A stretch of 64,000 bases of DNA from Micractinium sp. NFX-FRZ. Lineage: Eukaryota; Chlorophyta; Trebouxiophyceae; Chlorellales; Chlorellaceae. The stretch covers positions 124,001-188,000 of the forward strand of contig JAPTJF010000018.1 in the NCBI GenBank assembly GCA_029339195.1, given 5' to 3'. Position 1 is the first letter of the stretch. Every line of letters begins with the position of its first letter. The position numbers and the translations under genes were made by a program. Positions 45,701 through 56,303 of the stretch are shown in pieces. The notes under the pieces are model-generated. The model saw nothing but the letters and a program-made list of their open reading frames with translations, searched no databases and was not told where the DNA came from.

Positions 45701-45733
45701 AAGCGCGCAAGCTAAACGGCTGAAAGCCGGCAT
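39754..45733 (-). CDS. C2-domain class-3 lipase, probable plastid enzyme
   Basis: Twelve exons (45733-45204, 45093-44893, 44538-44082, 43707-43600, 43447-43373, 43048-42973, 42743-42661, 42183-42034, 41838-41672, 41426-41264, 40873-40745, 40173-39754) give about 852 residues. The first ~120 residues are Arg/Ala/Ser-rich (transit peptide, predicted). A C2 domain follows (LLQVTVKRASSQ, HLQIAVGDSVWTSTAALNMQDPE, LRVQVNASDEDGSG), split by a Ser/Gly insertion. The lipase core has VYRNKKERTICVAFRGTEQG, DIVTDLHLVPAPL, LTGHSLGGALATLCAW (Ser nucleophile), YSFGAPRVGN, VNVTDSVASIP (Asp) and HVGHAVYL (His). The order and triad match plant plastid lipases that hydrolyse galactolipids or phospholipids. The 42973/42743 intron appears to use a GC donor. 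The 43707 acceptor is an AAGCAG tandem. The end of the 42743 exon could instead be 42610, adding 17 residues. Confidence 0.87.
40420..40780 (-). repeat. Array of degenerate exon-end copies, C2-lipase
   Basis: The exon end and donor (plus text acccacctttgccaccatgg, 40739-40758) has degenerate copies at about 40586 (acccgcctttgccgccacgg), 40658 (gcccacctggtgccaccgcc), 40504 (gcccacctgtgctgcgccca) and 40424 (gcccgccttagccgctacag). All lie in the downstream intron, with gagcaccca(g/a)tacagtac shared by two units. Confidence 0.75.
40852..41012 (-). repeat. Copies of acceptor plus exon start, C2-lipase
   Basis: Exon text caggtacacggcgtgcccga cctgcagg (40853-40880) is echoed at about 40909 as caggtacacaggcatggccc acttgcag and at about 40981 as gaggtacacaggcatggcca cttgcaag. 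Both copies are in the upstream intron. Confidence 0.75.
42145..42413 (-). repeat. Triplicated acceptor plus exon start, C2-lipase
   Basis: Plus text cagtggccaggatgtgctgc tcagcctgcgg (exon at 42159-42189) recurs about 100 bases apart at 42259-42292 and 42362-42398. The translations of the copies read AQQHILATAV and AEQHILTTAV against AEQHILATAV in the exon. Confidence 0.9.
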
Positions 45734-46127
45734 AGCGTAGCGAAAACGAGGCGAGACATCCGAGGAAGGGTTGAGTAGGACGTGACAGGGGGGTGAGTGG
45801 GCAGGTGCCTCGGTGCACAGCCCACCTGGCGCCGCCAGGCCAACCTGATGGCTTCGCTTATCTCCCCTGTCTGTACCTTCATGGATTGACGCCTGCTGAG
45901 TGCTTGGGCCAGAAAAGTTTTACAACGTTGCAGGCAGCAGCCAGTGTTGCACATCAGCAAGTGAAGGGCGAGGGCCGCTGTGGCAAAAGAACGGGGCCCC
46001 ACACGCAGAGTTCGGGGATCGCGAGCGCCGAGCCGTCACACAGACACAGAAAGGTGAGTCAGGGTCAGACCCGTTGTGACGGCAGCGCGCATTGTCAGCA
46101 GGACTAGTGGATGCCGGACTGTGCCTT
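45734..46127. promoter_or_regulatory. C2-lipase promoter and RAB5IF 3' UTR
   Basis: This lies between two minus-strand genes. Minus-strand TGTAA at 45920-45924 is about 200 bases past the RAB5IF-like stop. The remainder up to the lipase ATG is its promoter and leader. Confidence 0.45.
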
Positions 46128-47684
46128 TCAGTGCGCAATGTTGAAGGACGTGACCCACAGCAGCTGCAGGGGTGAAGGGCAGGAGGGCACACGCTCACGC
46201 CGGTGGCCAGGGGGAGCTGGCAGCATAAGGCGGGGCTCAGGCAACCCATGCACAGCACGCTGGTAGGAGGGTGTATGCAGCACAGCGCAGTACGCCTACA
46301 CAGCACAGCACGGGCAGCAGCAGCGCACGGCGCACCACGAATGGCTGGAGGGGAAGGCGTCGAGCGGCGCAGCGCAGTGCAGCACGATACGGCAGCACGC
46401 AGCGTGGCACAGCACAACACAGCAGAGCGCAGAGCGCAGAGGAGCGCAGCACAGCACAGCACAACCAGCGCAGGGCGGCACAGCGCAGCGCAGGGCGGCA
46501 CAGCGCAGCGCAGCTCAGCGCAGCGCACCACGAAGAACATCATGCTGGGCGCAAAGCCCTCAAACGTCAGCGGCGACTGGCTGATTTTCTCGGGGTCCTC
46601 ATACTCGGCCTCGTCAATGCTGCACACAGGGGAAACAAGGAGCGCAAGGGAACATAACTGGTATTTGTAAGCTTAAACTTACAGCTGTGTGTAAGCCTAA
46701 TGATGGGTGGATGGGTCAGCAAAGGGAGGGTTGTCAGCCACTGTGAGTGGGAAGGGGTGAAGCAGGGGTACGGAAAGGAGGGGCCACTCGCACTCATGCC
46801 AGGTCGAGGCTGGGGCTGGGGAGCGGGGACTGGGCCGAGGGGTCCTGGCGGCAGCAGGAGGCGCGGCAGGCCAGCCGGGGTAGATTGCAGGGCATCTCAT
46901 TGGGGCACCCCGTTGAGGCGCCCCAGCAGACAGACAGAAGCAGGAGCAGCACCACCAAGCACCAGCAGCAGCAGGCAGCCCGTGCTGCGCCCGCTCACCT
47001 CTGCCACTTGAGCCACGCATTGCCGATGAACAGGTTGATGCCCACAAACCTGCGGGTGCACAGCATGGGAACACAGGTGGGTGGTAGGGGTGCAGCACCC
47101 AACGCCTGGCTGCGCCAGCTGAGCTGGTGCACAGCGACAGCAGCATATCCACAGGCAGGCGGGCCGTGCAGCCCAAGGATTGCGGACAGGAGCAGGCAGC
47201 CCTGCCACCGCCGATTCTACCGCCGCTGCTACTGATTGCATCCAGCTGCATCCATGACGATTCTGCTGCGCTCTTGCTCTGACAGCTTGGCAGGTGCACG
47301 CTCCACGGGAGCAGGCAGGTGGGCAAGCCAGGGAAGGAGGCAGGCTGGGTGGGTCGACTCACGAGAGGAAGACCATCAGTCCCTGCGCCCCCAAAGTGCC
47401 GTAGACTGCCCCCATGGTGATAGCCACCACTATCCGCAAGTAGAAGAGGGCGTCATAGAGGTCGTTCTGGGGAGGGGGAGGGGAGGTTGGGAGCAGTGGG
47501 GAGGGTGCAGGCGTGAGCGGCTCGGATGGCAGGGGCGGCAGGTAATAGCACTGACAGTCGTGCGTCTGTGCTGAGGCCGCGTACATTTCCTCCTCCCTTG
47601 CAGCAGGTCCGCCATGCAGCACACCTTGGGCCACGTCTGTGGCGGCGCCGTCACCGCCTTGGCAAGGAGCGCCAACACCCGCAT
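46128..47684 (-). CDS. RAB5IF (C20orf24/RCAF1)-family small membrane protein
   Basis: Five exons (47684-47625, 47466-47363, 47049-46999, 46619-46529, 46163-46128) give 113 residues: MRVLALLAKAVTAPPQTWPK / NDLYDALFYLRIVVAITMGA... / FVGINLFIGNAWLKWQR / IDEAEYEDPEKISQ...FAPSMMFFV / LLWVTSFNIAH. This parallels the animal and plant Rab5-interacting-factor family: a loop with WxxKDE/NDLYDAL-like text, two close hydrophobic segments, IDEEEY, then a last membrane segment ending in a short polar tail. Animal RAB5IF acts at the ER/mitochondrial membrane, in membrane-protein biogenesis and respiratory-complex assembly. The role in algae is unknown. The short last exon (11 codons plus stop) was chosen by phase and by its match to the family C terminus. 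Confidence 0.8.
46260..46528 (-). repeat. GCAGC/GCGCTGTGCT low-complexity intron
   Basis: The intron after the exon ending at 46529 is built largely of gcagcgca, cacagca and gcgctgc units on alternating phases. The donor itself (gtgcgctgcgctg) has the sequence of the repeat. Confidence 0.75.
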
Positions 47685-48305
47685 ACTGCCTGCCGCAGCT
47701 GGTTGGCCGTGCCGCCGCTCGCAGCCGCCTGACTGCACCCCTGACGCCACCGCTCCGGCTGGGTGCCACGTGCCCTATAGCCCTCTTCTGTATCCTTGGG
47801 TGCTGCTCAAGCGGGCTGGCGGGCGCCGGAGAGGGCTGCGCCGGAGGGAGCAAAGTGATGGGAGCGGCGTGCTTGCGTGAGCTTCCCGAAACACAAGTGC
47901 TGTTAGTGGGAGTGAGAACTGGAGGCCCGGAGGCCCGGAGAACACCACAGCTGGGCCCCATGCTGGGCTCCTGCTTTGAGCACCTTCAATGTCTTCATTG
48001 CACAGGCCCCGGTTTGGACTTGCAGTGCTGCTGTCGGCCGTTCGCTCCGGCCACAAGGTGCGACAGGGCGGCTCCCACTGGCTGTCTGCGCCTGGTCCCG
48101 ACTGGCGCCTTTTCTAGGGCCTGCCTCGCCCTCAACCGCGGTCGAGAGCTTACTGGCATTGGAAGGCGTTCTCTACAATACCAGGGCAGCCCCCAAGGGG
48201 ACGCAGCGGCCCGCCGCTTCCGCTCACCGCTGGCGCCGCGTGCGACTGGCAGCTGTTGCCACCGCCTGACCAAATCAATGCGCAGCTTCTGACAGCCTCA
48301 GCACC
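47685..48305. promoter_or_regulatory. Divergent region RAB5IF-like / EXO1
   Basis: The 621 bases lie between start codons of outward-reading genes and probably form a shared promoter region. No exon or defined box is recognised. Confidence 0.45.
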
Positions 48306-51300
48306 ATGGGGATAGCCGGATTGTTGCCACAGCTGCGTTCCATCACCAAGAAGGCGCACGTCTCCAAGTACCGCGGCCAGACGGGTGCGCACGGTGCCTG
48401 CCTGCCTGCCTGCTACTCCATCAAACCAGCGCATGCTGTGCCTCCCTTCAAGGCTCGTCCTGTTGCTGGTTTCGTCGCCAGGGTCACATGCCCTTGCTCC
48501 TACTCAGCGCAACCCTGGCCGCTCTCACCTCTGCCTGCCGCTCATTTCATCCCGCTCCGCCCTTCGCCCCGCTGGCCCCCCGCTGCTGCCGCAGTGGCCA
48601 TCGATGCGTACTGCCTGCTGCACCGGGGCGCCTACACCTGCTCCCGCGAGCTGGTGGAGGGCGAGCCCACCGACCGGCACGTCACTTACTGCATGGCCCG
48701 CATCGACCTGCTGCTGGGCGCGGGCGTCACCCCCCTAGTGGTGTTTGACGGCGGCAAGCTGCCCAACAAGGACGACGAGGAGCGCAGCCGGCACCGCAGC
48801 CGAGAAGAGAACCGGGCGCGCGCGCGCGCTCTGTGGGCGGCAGGCAACAAGACTGCCGCCATGGAGTGCTACCAGCGGTCGGTGGACATCTCGCCGGCAC
48901 ATGCCAAGCAGTTTGTGGAGGTGGGTGCTGGCGGGCGGGCGGGTGCTGGGTATGCTCGTGGGTGCTGGCACGCCGGCAGGCGTAGTGTGGCGATGGAGGA
49001 CACATGCGCGCATGCAGAGTCCCGGGGAGGGATGGGGTGCCGTCCGATGCATGTGGTCGAGGCATGCAGGAAGCGTACTGCGTGCACCTGGCCACCGCTG
49101 GCAGCGCTGTCGGAACCAAGCACCATTTCAGAGGGACTCCTTCGGCTACCTGCGCCCCTTTCATGATTCAACTTCCCCACGTCCCCCACCTCTCCCCGGC
49201 CGCGCTGCCTCCAGGCGCTGAAGCGGCGCAGCATCGCCTTTGTTGTGGCCCCCTACGAGGCGGACGCTCAGATGGCGTACCTTGCACTCAACGGCCTGGT
49301 GGATGCGGTGCTGACAGAGGACTCGGACCTGCTGTGCTACGGCTGCCCCGTGGTGGGTGGGCCGTGTGTGCAGTCACCGAGGGCGGCCGTTGCCGGCGGT
49401 GTGGGTGCTGCAAGGCGCTGGTTACCAGGATGCACTGTCGGCAACGCAACTGCGCACCGCCCTGCTGGGGCAGTTTAGCTCTGCCGGTCCTTGCCCACTG
49501 CTGCCTCTCTCCCATCCTCCCCTCCTGCTTGTGCCCCCTGCCTCCTGCCCCCGCTGCCTGCCTCCCTGCCGCAGGTGTTCTTCAAGATGGACAAGACGGG
49601 GGAGGGAGAGGAGGTGGCGCTGCAGGACCTGCCGCAGGCCAAGGAGCTGGCGCTGCAGGGCTTTGGGCACGAGCTGTTCCAGGAGGTGGGTGGGTGGGGA
49701 ACCCTATGCAAGCGAAGGCAATGGCGGGCAGTGAGCGGGGTGCCATGGGGGTTGGGCAGAGGTGGTCAGGCAGTGGGGTGCTATTGTGGTGCTATTGTGG
49801 TGTGTGGGTGCATTCAATCCAAAGGGGACGTGGGAAGGAATGTAAAGGGACGTGGGGAGGCTGGAGGAGCTATCACAGGTAGAGCCCATGGATCTGCCTC
49901 TCAAGTGCAGCAGGGCATGCACAAACGGCGGGAGGGAGAGTGCTGGTATGTGATGCTGCGAGTTGCTTACCCTTCCATCGCTGCTCCCCTGCCCTTTGCC
50001 GCCCTTCCCGCCGCAGATGTGCGTGCTGGCGGGGTGTGACTTTGTGAGCAGCCTGCCGGGCATTGGCATCAAGAAGGCGCACCAGCACCTGCGCCGCACG
50101 CGCTGCTTCCTCAAGGTTGGTGCCTGTGCGCCTTGCTGCCCGCCTGCAGCGTTGTTCCTGTTGCCTGTGTGCCTTGCTGCCCCCGAGTCACCTTGTTCCG
50201 TGTTGTGCTACCCTGTGCTCCGCCTCTGGGTTCTCTCCCCAGCTCTAAGCTGTCTGCGCAAGGGTGTGCGTGCCCGCAGGTGGTGCGCTCGCTGCGGTTT
50301 GACGGCACCAAGATCCCCGAGGGCTACGAGCGCCGCGTGCAGCGCGCACTGTGGACCTTCAAGCACCAGCGCGTGTACTGCCCCCGCCGCCGTGCAGCAG
50401 TACACCTGCATGAGGTGGTGGGCGGTGACCTGGCAGCAGGGGCCCGTGTGCCGGCAGCAGCGCAGGTGCGCAGGGCCAGCCACGTGCGGTGTGCATGGCT
50501 GTGTGCACCTTGTACAATCAATCTGTGACTTGGTCTCCTGAGAGGGGCATGTGCACATGCGGTAGCTCAAGCGTGGTGCACGTGCGTGCACCAGTGTGGA
50601 CAAATTGCTGCCCTGTGTGTACACCTCGACTGCCTGCCTGCCTGTTCAACCTGCCTGCCCGCCCACCCGCCTGCCCGCCCGCTTGCAGCTGGAGGGTGAC
50701 GAGCCAGACTTCCTGGGCCCCCCGTTACCCAATGACGTGGCGCACGCCATCGCCATTGGTGAGAGCGAGGACTCTGGATTGCGTGGTGTTTCTCGTGGTC
50801 CTGCCTTGCGCATGCTGCCCTGCCCCAGCGTGCAAATGTCAGTGTACCGCTGTGTTTTGCATTGCTGCACAGTGGGCCATGATGGGCTGAGACCACCACT
50901 TACAGACTTGTTTGCACCCAGGCCAGCTGAGCACCCGCGTATTCTGCTTCCCTAACCCCTGCCCTGTGCCTGCTGCTCTTCTTGGCCTCACTGCAGGTGA
51001 CCTGGACCCCATCGCCAAGCTGCCTTTTGCTGACGACCTGCAGCCCTGTACGGCACCGCTGCTGGCAGACGCGGCGGCCAGCGGCTCTATGCCAGCAAGA
51101 GCAGGCCCCGCCAGTCTGCGCCAGGCCCCGTCGGGGCAGCAGCAGCACAAAGGCGGCCATGTCAGGAGCGGGCAGCAGCGTGGCAAGAGCGGGCAGCAGC
51201 AGCAGCAGCAGGCGGACGCTGGCAAGAGCGGCACAACACTCATGAACTTTGGGTTTGTGCGCACCCTGGCCAAAATCGCGCCTGCTGCCGACTTCAAGCC

Positions 51301-53056
51301 GCCCCGCGCCACCAGTGCGCAGCCCGGGTCGCAGGAGAGTGGCGATGCAGCAGCCGGTGCAGCCGCGGCAGCGGCAGGCTCATCCCACCAGCAGCAGTGG
51401 CAGCAGCTGGCAGCGGCAGCAGATGAGTCGCAAGATGAGCAGCAGGAGCCACCCTCGCCAGCAGCCACCAGGCATGCCGCTCCACGCGACGTCCTGGCCA
51501 GCCCCACAGACGAGCAGTGGGAGAAGTTCCGGCAGCGTCAGCGGCGGCACAAGCCCAGCAGCAGGGCGGCGCTGGGCGCAGCGCCAGCAGCAGGACCTGC
51601 GTCTGGCAGGTCTGCCGCACCAGCAGCCAGCAGCAGCCACTTTGGCAGGAGCAAGCCGTCTGTGCCAGGCATGCGCAAGCCCGCTGCCGCCCCTGTGGCG
51701 GGGAGCGGCCTGCTGGCACGGCTACGGGCGGCGCTGCAGCCGGAGGAACCAAGTATTGATGAGGTGCTTGGCAGGTGAGCACGGTTTGGATTGGGTGTAG
51801 CAAAGGAACAACGCTGGAGGCGCTGGCTGAGCCTAAGGGATCTGGCGTGTTAAGCACCTTTGGTGGGCAGCAGGCACTGGCTGGCATGCACTGTCGTTGA
51901 TTGGGTTTAGAAGGTCAAGCTGACATGCAAACGCGCTTCACTTGCTTTGCATCACTGCAGCCACGACCAGGAGCCTCCGTCCCCAGCCGGCATCAGTGGC
52001 TTTGGAGAGGGGGAGGAGGAAGAAGAGGAGCAGGCGCAGGAGGAGGAGCAGTGGCAGCTGGGAGGTGGCCGGGCACGCTTTGTCATCCCAACCAAAGCGC
52101 AGCAGCAACAGCAGCAGGAAGCCCAGCAGCAGCAGCAGCACTGGCAGCACTGGCAGCGGCAGCCCAAGACACCGCTGGAACTAGGACTCAGGTCCTCTCC
52201 CACTGTCGACGAGGTGCTAGCAGCGTCAGTGAGTGCAGGGTATGAGGAGGAGGAGGAGGATGCTGGAGACCGGCTGCCCTCGCTGGCATGCAGCCCGCTG
52301 CAGCGGCCTCGGCCCAGCCAGCGGCTCTGGCTGCCGCAGCGCACAGCGGCCGCTGCAGCGGAGCAGCAGCAGCAGCAGCTGCCGCAGGTGGACCTCATCT
52401 CCCCCGCCGGCCCAACTTTCCAAGGGCTGCACCAGGGGCAGCAGCAGCAGCAGCAGCAGCCGCAGCAGATCACCCCAGGCTTCTACATGAGCAGCGGCAG
52501 CGAGGCAGGCAGCGATGCCCGCCGGCTGACCAGCCTGCAGCGCAGCCGCCTGGCCGGGGCCACGCCTGGCAGCAGCAGCCCACGGCGGCTGCATGCTGCG
52601 GGCGCTGCACCCGTCGGGGCCAGCGCTGGCGCAACCGCAGCGCTGCAACCGTGCTTTGATGCGGCAGCTCCGGGAGAGGCGGCAGCGGGCAAGGAGGGTG
52701 AGCCAGGCGTTCTGTCAGCTGAAGACCCCATAGCCAGCCTGAGGCACGTGGCTGCTTTCCAGGGAGAGGCGGAGGCAGCAGTGGATCGTGCAGCCCGCAA
52801 CGCCTTGGCAGCAACCTCGCAAGCAGCGCTGCGGCCGCTGCCGCCACCGCCCCACTTGCAAGACGGCAGCGGCGGCGGCAGCAGGCAGCCCGCCCCCGCA
52901 GCAACGGCAGCAGCTGGCAAACGAGCGTTGCTGGGTGAGAAGGAGAACGGGCGGGCACGCCTGGCGGCAGGCGGTAAGCGGCTCAAAGGCGGCGGTATTG
53001 GCGCAGGCAGCGGCGGCCCCTCAGGCGGCAATGTCTTCGCTGGCTTTGCCCTGTAG
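48306..53056 (+). CDS. EXO1: Exonuclease 1 (XPG/RAD2-family 5'-3' exonuclease)
   Basis: Acts in mismatch repair and end resection. Nine exons (48306-48384, 48595-48920, 49215-49352, 49575-49685, 50017-50115, 50280-50465, 50689-50758, 50997-51774, 51961-53056) give 960 residues. The N-region starts [60 protein letters not shown] is the metal-binding and clamp segment. The I-region is [19 protein letters not shown] and [15 protein letters not shown], with conserved acidic metal ligands. The helix-hairpin-helix is [23 protein letters not shown]. The C-terminal ~580 residues are disordered and Gln/Ala/Ser-rich, with two short similar motifs (PSIDEVLG and PTVDEVLA) and a basic segment near the end. 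Catalytic residues look intact. Residue similarity fits EXO1 rather than FEN1, because KMDKTGEG and the position of CP are EXO1-like. Confidence 0.93.
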
Positions 53057-53077
53057 TATGTAGCGCCGATAAGCGGT

Positions 53078-53225
53078 GCTGTAACATCTAGGGGCGCTAC
53101 GATGAGAAGCATGAGGGGTCGAGCAGTGTTCTGGCTTCCAACCTGCAGAGAGCAAGACAGGGAGCGCACGAAAGATGAGAGGACAGCAAAGTGGGAGATG
53201 GGGAATACAACAGTGGACTGCCAAT
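53078..53225 (+). repeat. 3'-flank segment shared with 55828-55965
   Basis: tgctgtaacatctagggg is nearly identical to tgctgtaacatctagggc at 55828. Similarity continues in order (aacctgcag/aacatgcag, agcaaga, gcaaagtgg, then tggac), with small gaps, over roughly 140 bases. Both copies start just after a stop codon and contain TGTAA. Confidence 0.7.
53080..53084 (+). promoter_or_regulatory. TGTAA poly(A) signal, EXO1
   Basis: Located 24 bases after the stop codon, inside the shared 3' segment. Confidence 0.5.
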
Positions 53226-53947
53226 GTCTCTGACTATGGGCACAAAATGGAGCTGGATCAAGATGAGAAGGCTGCCCTGACGCGCTCCAGGCTGACGTCC
53301 AGCTCACATACGCAGCTTAAACCACAACTTGGCAAGGGGCGGCTGTCAGTGCAGATGCATGCAGGTGCAACCCATGGCGCCAGTTCTAGTTGCTCCTGAC
53401 GATGCATCGTTCGGGCCTTCTATCAGCAGTGAGAGTCACCTTTAGTGACCCACCAAATCACCAAACTGATGGGGCACGTATTCGTAGCATGCCCCGCATG
53501 CAAGTCCTCAGAGAGCTACTAGCGCTAGTATCTACTAGCTCTAGAGCTCTCTTGGCGCGCCATCGTGCTGCCGATTCCGTAACCTCCGGTGTTCTGGCAC
53601 TGTTGGCGACAAATCAAACAGACGTCGGGACCGAAGGCAAGAGCCCAGCCCTGCCCTGGGCTGACACTGACTGATACTCCCCCTCTTGCACCCTACTTGA
53701 AAGCACGGGGCTCATGTTTTGGGGGTCCGAGGGGGCTGACCAGAGTGAGGGGCGCCGCCGCCACCGCCCTCTGGGCGTGTACAGGCGGGCTGCCCCCTCG
53801 AGGAGAGCTCTCGACTGCCCGCCTGCAGCTGCCGTCTGCCCGCCCGCCCTGCACAGTTGCTAGGCTTCCACCTATCTAGCCGCACAGAACTTGCGACGGA
53901 AACTCACACTTGCTTCCTGCCTGGCCATACTGCTGCAGAGGCGCAAG

Positions 53948-55782
53948 ATGGCGGCGGCGGCTGGTGAAGTCGTGCAAGCAGCTGAAATGGCGGCTCGCAT
54001 CGCTACGGGCCTTCGGGATACCAGGGCTGCTGTAGTGGAGACGTTTGAGGATGCGCGGGACCAGTTTGAGGAGATGCAGCGCGCTGCCAACCGGCTGAAC
54101 AACCAGCTGGCAGTGGTGCAGCTCTACAGCAGGAGCGGGGTGGAGGGCAACCTGCTGATGGAGCTGCGGAGGATGGACGAGCTGCTGTGGGGGTCATATC
54201 AGGCGGTGTTCAAGATGCTGAGGACAAACGTGTGAGTTCCCACTGGGCTGCATGGGTATTCAGGTTCGAGTGGCTTGATTGAATGAGCCCATGCCGCCTG
54301 CATGCAATTCCACTGCAGAATGGCGTCAAAACTAAGTGCGGGCACGTGCACATATGTTAACCTGGGTTGCGGCCTTACCCCGACTGCTTATTGGATGTTC
54401 CTTGGCTGCCCGCAGGGTGGGGAAGATGTGGAATGTGGGTACCACGAAGCGGCGGCTTGAAAGAGTGGACAGAAAGTTCTTCAAGCTAGAGAAGGAGCTG
54501 CAGGGCGACCTCAGCATGGCACAGCGTGCACAGCGGCTGGCACGGCAGCAACTGGTGCTTCCCAGCCTGATTGCTGTCGACCTGGGCACTCTGGCGGGCC
54601 TCGGTGACACTGAGAAGGAGGTGCGACCTCCCGCTGGCTTGATCACACGCCTGCCCTCTCGCTCGCCTGCCTGCACGCCCACCGGCGTCAGCGTGCATGC
54701 GCTCTAGGCGCCCCTTGCCGTTTGACGCTCAACAACGAACCCTGCCTTCTGAGCTCAATTCCCGCTGGCACTTCATTTCTGCTGTTGTACAGGTGCTACT
54801 GTGTATTGCAACGGCGGTGTCAAGTTCCAAAGAGAAGAAGCAGCTGGCTGCCCTCGCCCAGCTGGCAAAGCTGGCGTGCAGCCGGGGGGCTGCGGGCGCC
54901 CCCAGCCGAGCTGCCATCATCAAGGTCGGGGGCATCCCTGCGCTGGTCCAGCTGATGCTGCCGCAGCGCGGCACAGAGGCAGTGCAGGCTGCTGCAGTGC
55001 ACACGCTGGCGGCTGTGGCGGGCGCGAGCGGCTCAAACATGGCAGCCACCATATTTACTGCCCTGGTTGAGCTGCTGCAGACAAACCGCAGCAGCGCAGT
55101 TCAGGCGCAGGCAGCAGCTCTCATAGCCACACTGGCCGCTGGCAGCGATGTCAGCACGGCCCGCTTTGTGGAGGCAGATGCAGTGGGCGCCCTGGCAGAC
55201 GTTCTGCTTGAAAGCAGCAGCGAGGTGGCGAGAGAGCAGGCCATTGCAGCGCTGATGAGCCTCACAGTTGGCAGCCCAGGTGCAGTGCTTCCCACTACAG
55301 CGGTTGATGACGTGGTTGAGGCCCTGGTGCAGGTGCTGGGCAGCAGCGGCAGTGAGGTAGTGCAGCGGCAGGCAGCCGCCGCGCTAGGGTGCCTGGCGCT
55401 TGGGCCTGCCAGCCAAGCAGCCACTATCCGTGCAATTCCAGCCCTGGCAAAGGTGCTAGACAGCAGTGGCAGCGAGTCGGTGCAGCAGCAGTCAGCTGCA
55501 ACGCTGGCCTGCATAGCAGCAAGCAGCCCGCTCAACAGCTGGGCTGCATTTGAAACCGCCCTCCCAGTGCTGCAGCGCATGCATGACATCAGCAGCAGCG
55601 CGGCGGTTCAGCAGGCGGCAGCAGCAGCGCTGGCAGCCATTGGCGCACTGCACGTTGATGTCGGACAGCAGCCTGCAGTAACCATGCCTGTGCACCATTC
55701 TATTCGCAGGCTCTGCTTGGCTGCGGTTCTTTCCACCCTCTCTGCTTCTATCATACTGTTTGCACGCGCAAGGCGAGCCTAA
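53948..55782 (+). CDS. Tail-anchored armadillo-repeat protein
   Basis: Exons 53948-54231, 54416-54620, 54793-55782 give 492 residues. The N-terminal 160 residues are helical (ETFEDARDQFEEMQRAANRL, TTKRRLERVDRKFFKLEKEL), probably a coiled coil. Residues ~180-450 are tandem armadillo-type helices with recurring units such as IIKVGGIPALVQLMLPQRGT, ADAVGALADVLLESSSEVAR, VVEALVQVLGSSGSEVVQRQ and IPALAKVLDSSGSESVQQQS. The C terminus has one hydrophobic segment (LCLAAVLSTLSASIILF) followed by ARARRA, the layout of a tail anchor. No specific orthologue is recognised. A scaffold role on an organelle membrane is inference. The start is the first ATG; the frame upstream lacks one. Confidence 0.8.
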
Positions 55783-56303
55783 TTGTGTTCTCTGATGCTG
55801 CTACTCACATACTTTTGACAAAGAGTTGCTGTAACATCTAGGGCCGCTCTCTCAATGAGGGGCATGATGAATTCAACCAGGCACAAAATGTAACATGCAG
55901 CAGCCAGCAAGAGAGGGGAGCGGCAAAGTGGAGCGCAGAAATAGAGGCGTAATGTGGACACAGCAGAACGGGGGATGGGGGAACAGAACAAGTGCTGGGC
56001 TCCCGCAAGGGCGGGAGCGAGAAACAGTAATATGTGCAGTATATGTGCAGGCATGCGGGTTGGATCTGTACAAAGGGAACAACAACCGCAGCGGGGGTCT
56101 GGGGGGCGGGGGGCGGGGGGGAGGGAGCATCAACTACTGTGCAAAACTGTTCAATGGAACTGGTCGTTGGGGGGCCGCAGCGCGTGTGCTGCGCTGCGCT
56201 GTGGTTGCAGGGCACGAGCGCCAAAATGGAGGTTGAGGCCTGCTTTCAGCCTGGGTTGAGTGGACATCTTTTAAGGGCCCAGCGCCCTCTGTAGCGCCGC
56301 TTC
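55783..56303. other. Convergent 3' flanks of ARM and TUL1-like genes
   Basis: The left part holds the shared 3' segment with TGTAA at 55830-55834, 48 bases past the ARM stop. The right part is the minus-strand gene's 3' UTR. No exon is seen. Confidence 0.5.
55828..55965 (+). repeat. 3'-flank segment shared with 53078-53225
   Basis: Second copy of the diverged ~140-base segment described at 53078. Here tgtaaca occurs twice (55830 and about 55888). Confidence 0.7.

Larger units (their letters stand above)
53057..53947. other. EXO1 3' flank and ARM-gene promoter
   Basis: It starts with a 3' segment shared with the next gene's 3' flank (see repeat). It includes a locally AT-richer palindromic patch at 53508-53560 with agagagct, ctagcgctag and agctctct. 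No exon is recognised. Confidence 0.5.

Noticed and set aside
52483..53307. 274-codon minus-strand frame over the EXO1 tail
   Set aside because: Antisense shadow of the Gln/Ala/Ser-rich coding tail.
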